Program-made: the position numbers and the translations under genes | DNA from: Manihot esculenta | Lineage: Eukaryota; Streptophyta; Magnoliopsida; Malpighiales; Euphorbiaceae | Assembly (NCBI RefSeq): GCF_001659605.2 | Contig: NC_035170.2 | Coordinates: 28,996,020-29,060,019, forward strand | Direction: 5' to 3' | Length of the DNA stretch: 64,000 nt | Notes under the pieces: model-generated | Told to the model about the DNA's origin: nothing | Seen by the model: the letters and a program-made list of their open reading frames with translations, nothing else | Database searches by the model: none | Shown here: positions 37,401 to 50,800 of the stretch, piece after piece | Layout: each line of letters starts with the position of its first letter | Position numbering within the stretch: position 1 is the first letter of the stretch

Positions 37401-40400
37401 AGGCTTGTTTCTCTGAAATTTGGGATCACAGCACCTATCCATGTTCTTCCTTGGTGTGGGTATCTGTCAGCTAGTAAGTAATATAGGCACCCAGCACAAT
37501 GCACTAGAAACAGTGTCACCTGCACACATACAATGTTTCTACTTGAGCAGGAGAAAATGCATATACAACGGTTAGAATTTGTTCATTTTAATTTAGTCAA
37601 ATCTTTTTTTTAAGTTCGAGTTTCAAATTCAATTAGACAATTTCGATCTGATTTAAAAATGATTCGACTATATAATTTTAATCGATATAACTAATCTAAT
37701 CGAATCCAATCCAATTTGTCTAATAAGAATTATTATTTTTTAAAAATAATTTAAAAATTCAGGACAACTTTTAGTTTAGTTGTTTTATGGATTATGATGG
37801 CAACATTGAACATAAGCTAGTGGAGTTTGTTTAACTCTCAATAGGGCAATTTTCCGACAAGATTTATTCTGTAGGCCTACATTATTTGGCCTTTTCCAAT
37901 TGGTTTTGGATGAAGCCCACTTCATAATAATTCATATTAATGATGAAAACCCACAAAATAATAATAAAAATAATAATTAAATATTATATTATTTAACATA
38001 ATAATATATTATGAGTGGGAGTAAATTAAAGATTACTCACAATTATTAACCTAGCACATCTGATCCAGAAATAACTAAACCTTATATCCTTCTCCAGCCT
38101 GCCAAAAAGGGATTCGCTTTTCAGTTTTAATATCAAATGGGGTGTAAAATAATTAAGAAGTGGAGGTGGGTACCTAGTGAAGAGCTGCTTAACTCGCCGG
38201 AGACGCCAAAATCTGAGCATACCCAAGAGGGAATAAGAGAGACCCATAGAATGTTTGCCGGTGAAGAAGTAGGCCAAGGCTTCAAATGGGATAGTGGATG
38301 CCACATCCATCAAGAACCAAGTTGATAGGTACCTGTCCATTCATTCAATCCACACCCCACTCTCCATCATTCCTCTACTGTGTATAAGGGCTTAGCTGAA
38401 TATTAATTTTTTAATAATTAATTATTTGATTATTGTATCGCTTTTTCACATGAGCTGCACGTGAATTTGGAATCAGCTCAGATATATAAGTCGATAAAAG
38501 GGATGTGACAGTACATATGAAAATCTATTTTTACTCATTTCCATGCATAGTTCACCGCTGAAGTGAATACTCATATAATTCAAAATATTGATAAATTAAT
38601 AATTAACCAATAATTTTAAAAAAATAAAAATTTAAATTTTCAGATAATTTGGTTTGAAATAAGGGAAAAAGATAAATATATGCTAAAAAATTAATATTTC
38701 TTTCAAGTCAAAATAACCCAGCAAAATTATGAAAGATGAGTTGGAATCCGATTAATAAAAATTAGATGACCATTAATTAATTCAATGGAGAATTATAATT
38801 TAGTTTTTAAATATTTTTTTTATTAATAAATCAGTGTCTATAGTTTTTAAGAATTTATTAAAATATTTTTATTTTTTTTTCTTCGTCAATAAAATGATTT
38901 TCATTTCGTCTATTTCTATCCTTAAAAATATAATAAAAAACTAAATTACCTTCATTTCCCCTTCTTTTTCTCCTTTTCTTTTTTCGTTTTTTTCTCTTTT
39001 TATTTTTTGCTTTTTCTTTTTCTTTTTCTTCTATAAAAAAGAAGGGAAAAGAGAAAAAGACAATTCTTATTTTTCTCCGTAATCATTATAAAAAAAGAGA
39101 GATTGTTTCATCGGGAGGAAAAACGATAAAAATATTTTAATAAATTTTTAAAAATATAAAAATTGACTTATTACCAATGACAATACCCAAAAATTAAATA
39201 AAAAATTTTATCTAAAAGTAAAATTAAATTTTAAAAATTTTTACCTCCACCTATCTTTAATAAAAAAAATAAAAAAAAATATTTTATTGATTAAAATAAA
39301 AAATAAAAATATTTTAATAAATTTTTAGAAATATAAAAATTAACTTAATACCACATACTAAATAGTAAATCTCTCAAACTTAATTATATTATCTAACTCA
39401 GCAATCAGGCTGGTCCCGTTCTAGAAATAGGAAGAATCTGAATGTTTCTAAATAGAGCCATTAATCCTATGGTGGGTCTGGAGATGTGAACACATTATGC
39501 AGGATAAAGAAAAGGAGAAAATGAATAATAATAATAATAATAATAATAATTTAAAAAAAAAAGAGAAAAAGATGTAAATCATTCATTCAGTTGAGAGATT
39601 CTTTTCTCATTTTAAAAAAGTTAGAAGAAAGGTGTGTAATTGTAACCACACCCTACTCAATAATCATCTCTCTGACAATGACACTCTTCTTTATCAAACT
39701 TTTTCAAGAAATTTATTTAATTTTAAAAATATATTAAATTATTTTTTAAAATTTTAAAACTTATTATTTCATTAATTTTAATGATTAAATATTTTATTAT
39801 TTAATTCATAAAAAATACTTTACCCCGTTTAAATTGAAATCGAATCTTAAAAAAGAAAATAAACTCAAAATCTAATAAACTCTATTAAATAGGCCGATTC
39901 ATTATTGCGTCATTCAATCCGAAATTAAAACAAATCGAACTGATTCTAAGTTTGAATTCATTAGAAGAAAATCTAATTTGAGTGACGTAATGAAAAATAG
40001 GAGAGTAGATTCATAAATTAAATGGTTGCTTGATGAATATGCTGATATATTTATACGTATAAATTTATGTGACAAATATAGATAATACTATAAAAAAATT
40101 AACGATTATACATAGAATAAAAAAATTAAAAAAAAATAAAAAGAAAATGCCCGCATACTAAATTTTAATACACATTTATAAACTCTATTTTCTCTTAATT
40201 TCACAAAATCAATTGATTTTTAAATAATTATAAAGATCCTTTTGACTCAATTGTGCATGAATGATTAAAGAATAAAGGATAAAAAAATAAATCTTGAAAA
40301 GCTCTAGGGACTTAATATTCTAGTCGCTAATGTCCTTATAACAGCTTTTTTTTTTTTCAAGTATTTAAAAATATATAATATTTAAAATGTTAAAATAAAA

Positions 40401-41655
40401 ATTAATATTTTAATTTCTTATTAAAAAAATTAAGAGATTAATTAATATTTAATTTATTGTCATTTAAAAATTAAAATTTTAAGAGAATGGTATTGGACAA
40501 ACCTGATAGAAATCTTTGTTCTGTCACGGACGAGTAGCTGGGTTCTCGAATCAATATAAGCAACAAAGAAGGTTAAGACAATATCAATGGCGAAAAACAG
40601 ATCAACGATGTTGTCTGTAATGTAAAGCATTTTATTTGGAGAAGAATTCAGAAATGCTACTTCAAATGGATAAACCCATGCCGAGTAAGCTACCAAAACC
40701 ACCATAAATGTCTCCCAACACCTGCATTTTTATATTTACTTCATATTAATAAAATTTTAAAAATACCAAAATTATATACTCATAAATTTAGTCTGATAAT
40801 AAATGTATTTGAGTAAATTTGAGACATCTCATATTTTACCATAAGTCCGTTTAAAAAAAAAATACTGAAATTATTTTTAAAATCGTAAATTAAATTTAAA
40901 TTTATATATAAAATAAAATATTTCAATTGCATTTTTAGAAAATATTTTGTATAAGTCATAAATTGAGTGTTGTAAGTATTAAATTGCTAGTGCATGGTTT
41001 TCAAAATCATGGATGAAATTATAGCAAATTACGTACTCTAACTTTTCTTAAAAGAAGAATTAAAATTGATGGATCAACCACAAAACTTTGACTCAATTGA
41101 TTAAATCAGAATTGCTGACCTGGTTTTATTTTATTAATAAAATTATATTATTTATAAAAAAAATTATTATATATTTATATAGAAACAAATTATTAAAAAT
41201 AAATGTTCTTTTTGTGCATAAATAACAAAGCTACCACAAGCATCCCTTCCATTTACCAACTACTCATATTTCATTAACGTAGAAAAAAAAAATTATTAAC
41301 TCGAAACTATTGATTCAAAAAAAAAAGATATTCATATGATTTTATTTCGATTTTTGAGTATTTTCAAGTAATAATAAAAAAAGTTGATGAAAGTTATAAG
41401 GAAGATATACCTGTATTTGGAGTTCATAGGAGATACAATCCAACCTTTAGTCTCTACAGGATTGTGGTTGTAGCTAGAGACACCCAGAGGTGGAAGAATA
41501 ATCTTGGACAAGCTAGAAACAGAAAGAGATGTATCATCTTCTTGATGGTGATGATGGTGAGGAGTTTGTGGGTGTCCATGGTGGTTTCTCCAGCTCCTCT
41601 TCATGGTAAAGGGTAGATGATAAAGATCATTACTTGGAGTTGATCTCATTTCCAT
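34444..41655 (-). CDS. AKT2: AKT2/3-type weakly rectifying K+ channel (841 aa)
   Basis: Eleven exons: 41655-41411, 40721-40503, 38332-38174, 38098-38041, 37519-37202, 37114-36875, 36463-36146, 36062-35874, 35649-35574, 35454-34882, 34574-34444 (2526 nt, frame closes). Domains: His-rich N-terminus (residues 25-37), S1 ~88-106, arginine-rich S4 ([17 protein letters not shown]), pore with TTVGYGDL ~284-290, cyclic-nucleotide-binding domain ~395-515 ([20 protein letters not shown]), ankyrin repeats ~545-690 and C-terminal KHA domain ~760-838. The N-terminal [11 protein letters not shown] and the conserved lysine in RRVK, the site controlling mode switching in Arabidopsis AKT2, place it in AKT2/3 rather than AKT1 or KAT. 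It should move K+ across the plasma membrane, mainly in phloem and guard cells. No disruption seen. The second Met (residue 3) is an alternative start. Confidence 0.95.
34672..34840. repeat. Inverted GCCACTAAA-type repeats in AKT2 intron 10
   Basis: AAATCGCCACTAAA (34672-34685) faces TTTAGTGGCGAATTTT (34777-34792). Further pieces are ATTGCCACTAAA, CACTACAATTTCGCC and TTTAGTAGC. This texture matches subterminal repeats of non-autonomous CACTA-like plant transposons. The intron spans 34575-34881. Confidence 0.45.
38099..38173 (-). other. 75-nt AKT2 intron that is open in frame
   Basis: This minimal intron splits the codon after LFT, at the end of S4. It is 75 nt (25 codons) with no stop, so an unspliced transcript would encode a channel with 25 extra residues (YPPPLLNYF…SLFGR) between S4 and S5. 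Splice sites AG|GTACCC and TTTTTGGCAG|G restore the family sequence. Confidence 0.75.
39525..39550. repeat. (AAT)n microsatellite in AKT2 intron 2
   Basis: About eight to nine AAT units inside the 2.2-kb intron 38333-40502. The rest of that intron is AT-rich with no recognised element. Confidence 0.9.
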
Positions 41656-43593
41656 CCTCTCTAAAACCAAAGCTACTCTCAACTATGCTCTTAGAAAGAG
41701 AGAGGAGAAGGAAGGAAAGAGATGAAGAATAAAACAAAAAAAAAAAAAAAAAAAAAAAAAAAACAAGTGGAAATGAGAAGAGGGAGTGTTTATGATTTGA
41801 GAGGAATAGGGCTATTGGGAAACACTTGCATTGATTGATGTTTAAAGTGATAAGATCTGGTGGTGGCTTGGTGGGTTGTGCAATATTTGGCTCTTGTGTG
41901 TGGGTGAGGACCATATATTGTGCCTTACCTTCTCACCCCAACTACTCTCTCCCTAATTTTTGGTAACTCATATACGAAAAATTATTCTATTTTTCTAAAA
42001 TACTATGTGGCTTGAATGATGTATTATTTTTTATTAATAAAATTAAATTATTTATTTACACATATTAATTAAAAAAATAATTATTTATTGAATATGCAAG
42101 AAATTAATACGGTGTTCAACTATTTCTCCTATATAGTTCCAATAGAGATATATGATGTTACAGGTATATAAGATGAATGAGTTTGTCACATAGTGAAAGT
42201 ATCACATTGTGTTTTGTGCAAGTGAAAAGTATCACGACTATAATATCATCCATTCATATCATTACACATGGATAATAATGTCACTTTGGATTATTATTTA
42301 GCTCTTATTCGAATGAGAATAATTTATTTAAATAATTTAAAAATATTAAAAATATATTTATTTAATTATCAACATTTTCATTTTCTGAAATATAATAAAA
42401 ATAAGTTACTTATTCTGATTCAATTAAATTACTTTCAAAAAATTTCAGGAAATAACTTTTTCGAACGTTTAGATCGATTAGAAAAAAAATTGAAAAAAAA
42501 GAAAGAAAGAGGAGAGGAGAGGAGTTGTGTGGTCCAATATTCCTTTAATGAGTCTTAAAAGCTCCTCTTTCTTCCACCCATATAAATTCTTTCCATACCC
42601 TTTTTATTTTACTAATATATCTAATTTAAATTAATTGCAACTTATTTTACTTCAATTTGATTGGATTATTCTAATTTAAAATTTTCTGGCCTAACATATT
42701 TCAATTCACATAAAATATAAAATAAAGAGTCAATCCGAAGTTATTTCCCCCCTATTTTTCTCCCTAATATGTTGATAATGAAAAGAAAGTAACTTTATAA
42801 TCATTTTTATTTTCTTCCTTTTTCACTCTTTTATTTTCTTTTTCCTTGAAACGTTATCCAAACAAGGGCTAAAAGACAACCTTCTGTTTTCAATCATCAC
42901 TTCGACTTACGCGAGTTGTTTCTCATGTGGTCGTGCTCCATAATTTATATCAAAGTAAGTTTTATCTCGTGAGACCTAATACACAAACATGTACGTTATA
43001 AATTAATTTTCATAGAAAAAACGTGTTTAGAGTTGTAAATACAAACGCATCAATAGAGAAATGGTCCAAGGAAAAGTTGGATAAGATGGAATGGAATAGC
43101 AGCATGAAGAAACTAAACAGCTAGGAAAATGGAAGTGGTACTAATTCTCAACAAAAAGCCATTATAAAAGAGAATCAGGTTCTGGCTTTCACTATTGTCA
43201 TCCTTGCATTGTACACCCAACAAAATCCTCAATTGCACTTAATTTAGCTATAAATAGAATCTCTCTTCCAAAACTCAGGCATCTACTCTACTGGCTTTTT
43301 AGAACCAAGGGCAGATCAGAATAATGGTGGAAGCTATTCAGTTCTACAGATTTCATCAGTTAGTATTACAAGTACTACTGTGTTGATAAACCAATATGTA
43401 GTTGCAGCAATATCTGTTATAACTAGCTTGGTTTTACACTTGCAAGAAAAATCGCCCAAAATTTCTCCTTACCATCCACATTTCTGGTTAATATGGTAAG
43501 TTTTCAAAGGGAAGATGTATCTGATAAGTGATAAGCCTAACCTCTAAGAAAGATTGTGCTCATGAACTGCAGCTGAAATTATGTATATGTCTA
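41656..43593. other. Spacer upstream of AKT2 and downstream of UGGT
   Basis: AKT2 leader and promoter on the minus strand: a T run on that strand (41740-41763) in the likely leader and a TATA-like ATATATGG near 41915. The remainder to about 43050 is AT-rich without a gene. The last part is probably UGGT 3' UTR. Confidence 0.45.
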
Positions 43594-46500
43594 TCACAAT
43601 TCTGCCCTGGATTCCTTGTCTTCTGTCGATAAGTCATCTGTCACCGAGGTCTGTGATGCATTGGGAGATGCAGGCTCTTGAGGATCCACTTCATCACCTA
43701 AGATTTTTGCAGTGAATTGTCTTGCCTCCGAGTCTAGATCTACCCATTCAGAAACTATTCTTTTTGCACCCTAAGAGAAGGGGAAATGAAAAATATAGAG
43801 CATTTTAAACAGGATAATATTAAGGCAATGTATGCCTGATCAGATAAACAAGTCATAGCTGAACAAAATTATGAAGTCACCTGAAGCTTGGGTTCCTTTG
43901 TCATTGGATTGTTGCAAAGATCAATAGTTTTTGCCTTGGATTTTGTGGCATTACCACACCATGATTCACACCACAACCATTCTTGGGGGAGCGAAAAGAT
44001 GGGTACGTTATGCTGAGCATAATTCGGCAGATCCTGAAAACGGGAACAATATCTTAAATTGAAGGCGATATGCAAAATTGTCAAGCATCTTACAAAGACA
44101 AGTTATAGGTGCAATAATATCAACAAGAAAAAGAAGTAGCCATGGAGTTCATTACTTGATAGCATCATACTCAAAGCTCAAGGACAAGTCCAAATATAAA
44201 CTTTAGACCAAACTCCATACCGAATATAATATACAATACAAGCCACAAATCAGAAGCAACAAGCAGAGAAACAAGAACGCAGTTACACCTAAGACGGGAG
44301 AAAAAAAGGTCCCAATAATTACTAGTCTAATGGAATTTATCTGAATATTTTAAGCAACGCATTGCAGACTGGGTATGTGGAAACTCCAAATTGCTAAGCT
44401 TCTATCTGAACAGCAGCTCAAGGATAATTTTCAAAAGTACATTCAGTATAACCATAAAAATCTGAAGAAGTATAACCTTCAAATTCTAGATGAAAGTTGT
44501 CTTAGGAAAAGCGAATTTAGCAGAGTCATCCCAGGATGTCCATAATAGCACAACAAAGCATAGTGTTAACTAGCCAAAAAAAGTGTAAAAAAAAACCGAG
44601 CAGATATAGCTATGTTTATTGCTACATCCACCGTTTATTTTACAAGACTTTGACAATGAAGTACCTTATTAATCTATCCATATGTTTTGTGTTTCCATGA
44701 GTCTACTGAATTTAACTCAAGTCCTTCAAAGTGAAGCAATATCAAGAAAAGTAAATGGCTTGAGAGCAGCATAGAAGTTACTTGCAAGCCGATCACAAAG
44801 CATGTAGCTGTCAATTGGTTGTTATAAAAAAAAAAATTCTGAAGCAAGCTCTCCTATCAAAACTCCTAGTGAAAAAACATTCTAAAGATAATTGTGGACC
44901 TCATGCATGAAAATGACAATCACTTGTAATACCCATAGCAGCCTTCCCACCCCCATATAGATTTCTTTTCTCTGCTCTTGCTCTCTGTAGTTAAAGAGCT
45001 TCCTCTCCTTCCTATTTGTTGACTCTATCCCAAATAACAAGTCCACAAAGCATCGAGACAAACTGGTTTGAGAGCAGCTATTCAACTCATTTTCCTCTAT
45101 TCAGCTCTGGTTATGGCCAAAGTTTTGATATAGCTTTTGTAATATGAAATCAGTTACAACGCTTTATTCCACATCAGTTTTGGTATATGATCTACTTGCA
45201 TATTGCTTCAACCCACTCTCTTTTTTTCTTTCTTTTTTCCTTTTTCACTTCAGCACACAGCCATAAGAGTATATTGTGCATGGATAAAATATTTGAGTTG
45301 CATCTTAATTCTTAACCTTTACCAAAATGTACTTATCCCATCTATGAGCTGTTTCCATGAGACCATGTTAACATAACATCCTCATATGAAGACTACAAAT
45401 TTTTATTAATGATAATTAAATCAATAAAAAATGGATGATGAAATAAAATAAAACATGCTGAGAAGAGACATTAAGCCAACGTCTTACTTGATCCAGATTG
45501 GAAAGACTATTTGGATCCTTGCTGAGAGTTTCATAGAAGACCCTAAGATTATCCCCAGCTGCAGTTTCTCGGAATTTCACCAAATCAACAACATATAAGG
45601 CACTGCATGGATTGCAGCAGATGTTAAGCCCTTAGTTGCCCAGAAAGAGTTAAATAGAACTCATGAAATTAGGAATGACACATTCATGAAAATGATTCTG
45701 TACCTTATATGGTAAGGTTTCCCCCGTAAATGTTCTTTCCAGAAACCCTATTCCAAAGCAAATAAGGGAACTAGTGAGCAAGAGGAGATTCAATAACGAA
45801 CATCAAATGAATTCAAGCAGACATCAGTGGCAAACTAAACTTAAGTGATGCAAATTACTGAAGAAGAATAATAAAAGAAAGGTTTACTTGTCTCCAAAAT
45901 CGATATCCATCCATATCCCTGTTGTTGTCACAGAAAGGTGTATATGCAAGAGGTCTTCCTTTTATGTCCATGTCATACAGCTCTCCCATGTCTGCTCGAA
46001 CAACCTGATCCGCATCAACAAATATAACCTGCACATGGATACATTGATGTGTGTTATGCAAATATCTAATAAAGATTCACATAAATGAAAGAATGATGAA
46101 CATATAAAGACACCAATACCTTCTCCAAAGAGAGAGGAAAGATAACATCAAGGAATAAAATTTTATAAGCCCAAATAATTCGTTGTTTTTCCTTCTGCTT
46201 ATGCAACCAAGAAGGCCATTTATAGGTGATAAGTTCATATTCAAAACCATATTCTTGTGCCATGTGTGGAATCACATCCTGCATGTTTATAAACAGACAA
46301 AGATCATGAGCAAGTTAAACTGCAAAATATAAAAGAAAAATGTGAATAAGTTTTACCTTAAATTGAGGAGAAAGGTAATTCTTTATAAACCAAAATTTTA
46401 CAGGACGATGGGTATTCTTCAAGACACTTAGAATCATGATTTTCAGGAACCGCTCATATCTGCCAACCCCCAAAACAAATTACATTAACATACAACAAAT

Positions 46501-47758
46501 TCTGCATTTTGAGATGTACACACAAGCAAGTGCTTGCATGTACACAAATGCATGCATCCATGAGAGAATGGATGAATGGATAAGATATAGTGACACGAAG
46601 GATGGAGACGAAGCCCCCAATTAAAAGAATTTGGGTGCAATTTTAGAAATTACAATCTTCATTTTCCCAATAACAAATTTGCCATTATCTGTCTATTATC
46701 ATGTGCCTAGGAGTTAATATAATTCCTCCACATGAAACATGGCATAGCTAGCAACCTGTATATGCACCTAAAAACAAGCAATTTCTATCTGCAAGTAAGT
46801 TGCACAAAAATGAATGTGAAAGGACCCTGTTTGTTGATAGCATAGAGTTAAGCCCTTGTGACATAATCACCGTAGAAATATATCTACAGGTACTCGACAT
46901 TGATGGGAAAACTAGAAGCTCGTTTTTCATATGATCATATCTAATCTTCCAGTTTTAGCTCCAACTAACTCAGTTAAGAAGAATAAATGCTTTCGTCCTC
47001 TATTCTGTATTTACTTCCTTAATCCTCCATGATGTGAATCAAGAATGGCTTAAGTAGAAATCAGCAACAAATCAGACGTAGAGAACAATTGAGAAAAAGA
47101 AAAGGCACACTTACAGATGTCCAGAAGCAATAGAAAAAATATTAATTGGCTTTCCTTGCCGGCCACCCTTCCTACGCTCCTGAGGAGAAAATGTGAAACT
47201 AAGCAATACCCTAAAAGCATATCAAATAAAATAAATGCGCGAGATATCCCCAGTTCCAGAAGAGCATGTGATCACAAATTCTTTATATCTCAAATGAGAA
47301 TTCAAGAGCTAATTCACATGACTAAAGATAATCATCTATAGCTAAAAAAAGAGCATTAGTGTTGCAAGTTTGAGAATATGCAATTAAAGAAAACTGCTTG
47401 AATTTCCTAAAGAACATTAGCCTGAGGTACATTATCAAGACAACTTAATTATCATATTATTCTCCATGTTTTCTGCTCCAGCTTCCGATACATATGAATT
47501 CTAAGTACAAACAGCCCAAAATTAAAGCATAAAATTCAAGAAACAATGATAAGGAATTAAATGTATATCACTACGTGATAGAGAGATGATCCAATGCATA
47601 CTCAGAAAATTTTTGGAAACAACAGTAGCAAATTGTAACACTCCTCAAGCAGCATATATTAATGCAACAGTGCGACTAACAAATTATATCACTAAACATA
47701 GCCTATGTAATTTACCAAATTGTTCTGAAGGATTTGAAACAAGAATTTATGGATTCAC

Positions 47759-47809
<51 letters not shown>

Positions 47810-50800
47810 AAAAATAACTCACCGTTAATGTGTTCTCATCCTTCTTGGCTTGTCCACTACCACCGATAAAACCAGCAGCCCATTTCAAAAGGTTAGAGTT
47901 CCAGTGATTATGAGTACCCTATAAAATTAAGACAAAAAAGGGTTTTCAGGCCACAATTTCTTAACTTCATAAACCTGGAACTTGTCAGTTCACTTTGCAC
48001 CAGCCATGTTAGCCACTAGTTTTAAGAACTCACTCTTTTTTTCCTATGAGAATGGTTATCATCATCACTAGAAACCAGCAATTTCTCATGCTCCATGCCT
48101 TTTTTCTTTGCCACTTCCAAATGAACTACTTTTCCCCTTAAATCATTTATGGTGATACGTTTTGACAAAATTTTGTCAAGGCTTCCACCTCCATCTTCCT
48201 TCAGAACATAAAGATCAGAGCTTCGACCTGGAGCAAGTTGAAGGTACCATACTCCAGGAGAGACTTTCATTTGCCAATAACCCAAATTGGCCATCACAAT
48301 AGTATCAACTAAGTGGGGCATACTCTTAGTTCCAAGAATCAGCTGAAGGCCTCGAGGAGGATCTTGATCTTTCTCAGAACAATGACCTATATCAAAAGGT
48401 ATATTAATATGAAAGTACCTAATTGATAAATAATGACCCTTTTTCTGAACTGATACATAATGACTTATTTGAATTATAAGTATGAACTTTCTCCCCATTC
48501 ATTACACTAAAATTACATGAAACCAAAATCATACAGCTCTCAAAGAAACAAAATCTCTCACCAGTAAGAACAAGAGCTTCAAGTTCAAATACTGCCTGCA
48601 ATGTCCTTGTGTCTCCCAAGTTCTCAAGTAAAATGTTATCCAAGTCATGGCTGAAACATTTGATGAGAGCAGAAACAAAAATAATAAGCCACAAAGGCAG
48701 TATACAATATTTCTGATGATAAAGTTAACCTCCAAACCTTTTGCATAATATGTCTAAATAGGAAAATATAACCAGTTATCAGAATGCATCTGATGAGAGA
48801 AGGAACATACACAGCAATAGTAGGCTCAACAAGCCATGGGTCAGGAACATCAAGATTCATGGTAAGCGTTTTTGAAAGTGGCATATTTGCAAAAAAAGCT
48901 TTAGGGCCATTGACTGTGTAATCAATACTGCTGAAGTCATCCTGAAAAGTCATAAAACAACTAAGACACCAGTCCCAGAAACCGAATACTAATGTATTTT
49001 TTAAATCAGATGTATACCATGGTCGGTATTACATATCTGTAGAAATTCTTCAAAGGAAGATCAACAAGAGAACTCTGCCAGAAAATCATAAACTTATTAG
49101 TTCCTCAATGCAAATAAAGAACCCAAGTTACTTGTTGAAGTCAGTTGCAGGATGAAGTATGTGAACTTCAGTGAATATGTCCTAAGTGATGCAAGCCAGT
49201 GGCTCAGCCAGTAGCTACTAACTAGACACAAATCACGGGAAAAAAGAGTTCTGCATAAATTACAGGAAAAGAGAAATAATAAGACACATCAAATGAGAAA
49301 TAAAAAAGACAAGGTCAACTGTTGAGTTAGGTCCGCCACAAATTGTAAGTATCCAAAATATATGCACAGAGTAGTACTTCAGCGTTCATACATGAATTGG
49401 CTGCTTCTAACCACAGGGTTCATCAAGCAAAAAGCTTCCCAATCCAAATCAGAGTTAGACAGTAAATATGGGAACATCTTTCTTCATAACAAAAGAAACA
49501 TTTAAGGCAAAAGAATTATCATTTTGTTTGAGCAAAAATAGAATCTTCGACTTAATCAGGCCAGTCATCAAAGTAATGGGCCTCTTATTGGCTTGATTAT
49601 ATCCATACCCTTAAGCAGAAAATCAATCCAAATATTAAAAATGTTTCTAAATTAGTAGCACACCTCAAATTTGCAATCACCCAATTTATATCTTCTTTTG
49701 CCTTTTGAAATTGTTCAGCTTTACGGCATGCTTAAAACAATTTCTTCACATACTACTTTTAAAACCAATATCACATGGATGTCACTTGTACTAATTTAAG
49801 CTAGATACTTTTATTATCTCTTTCTTTTTATTCTTTGGCTGCAGGAACTTGGGTTTCTCTTTTATAAGGTAATATACAATATATGCTTAAAGATGAGTCT
49901 AATTTTTCTGTAGTTGCTTGCTTCACTAGACAGCAATTCATTTCTCTATAGAAAGAAAAACATTGAGAAAAAAGAAAGGAGAATACAACATAAAGCTCAA
50001 GCAATCCTCATGAACAACTCAACTGTAAACGAGAACCAAAGAAAAAAGCTAAACACCCTGCCACAAAGATGGATAACAACTGCGGCTAATTTTCATCCTT
50101 AGTCACTAAACTTTAGTCCCTGATCCATTGCCGTCGCTAAATTTCAATTTATTTCAAAAAAGTCATCAACGTTTAAACATTTGTATGGAATAGTCACTCA
50201 GGTGAGATTCAGGTTAATTTTTCGATTATGGGGCTTATCCTACCTATGTGGCTTAAAACAATAATAATAAAAAATTCATTTACCACATAAAATAGAAAGG
50301 GAAAAAAATATCTTTTTGGCCACTTAAATAAACTTATAAAGAACTCTCTATCTTATGCTTCTTCACTAGAAATTATAAAAAACCCACTGAAATAAAAGTC
50401 TCCCAAAAAAATCCAATGAAGCATAAAAAAAGTGAAGAATGAGTCTTTTTATTTTTTTAAACTATTCAATTTAAATCTTTTTATTTGTTTTCAATGAAAA
50501 AACTAAAAAATGTATTTATTTTTTATTAATTAAAATTTAATTCATTGAAAATACTACAAAATTACCTATTTTAAAAAATACTTTAACATTATCTTCAATT
50601 ATAAAAATTACCTATTGTAAAAGTAGTAATAACTATTGCCATTGAACTCTCCTTAATTTCATTAATACAGTTTTTTTTTCTTTTTTTTTTCTTTTCTCTT
50701 CCTAAAAAACTTATAGGACTACATTTTTTTTAATCTCATCAAATTCTAAAAAAAAAAATACACTAATGCAAGTTGTTTTTATATGATACTTGCTACTAAA

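Noticed and set aside
42268..42558. 96-residue plus-strand ORF downstream of the UGGT gene
   Set aside because: Composition is Asn/Ile/Lys/Leu-rich as expected from random AT-rich DNA; no start context or similarity.
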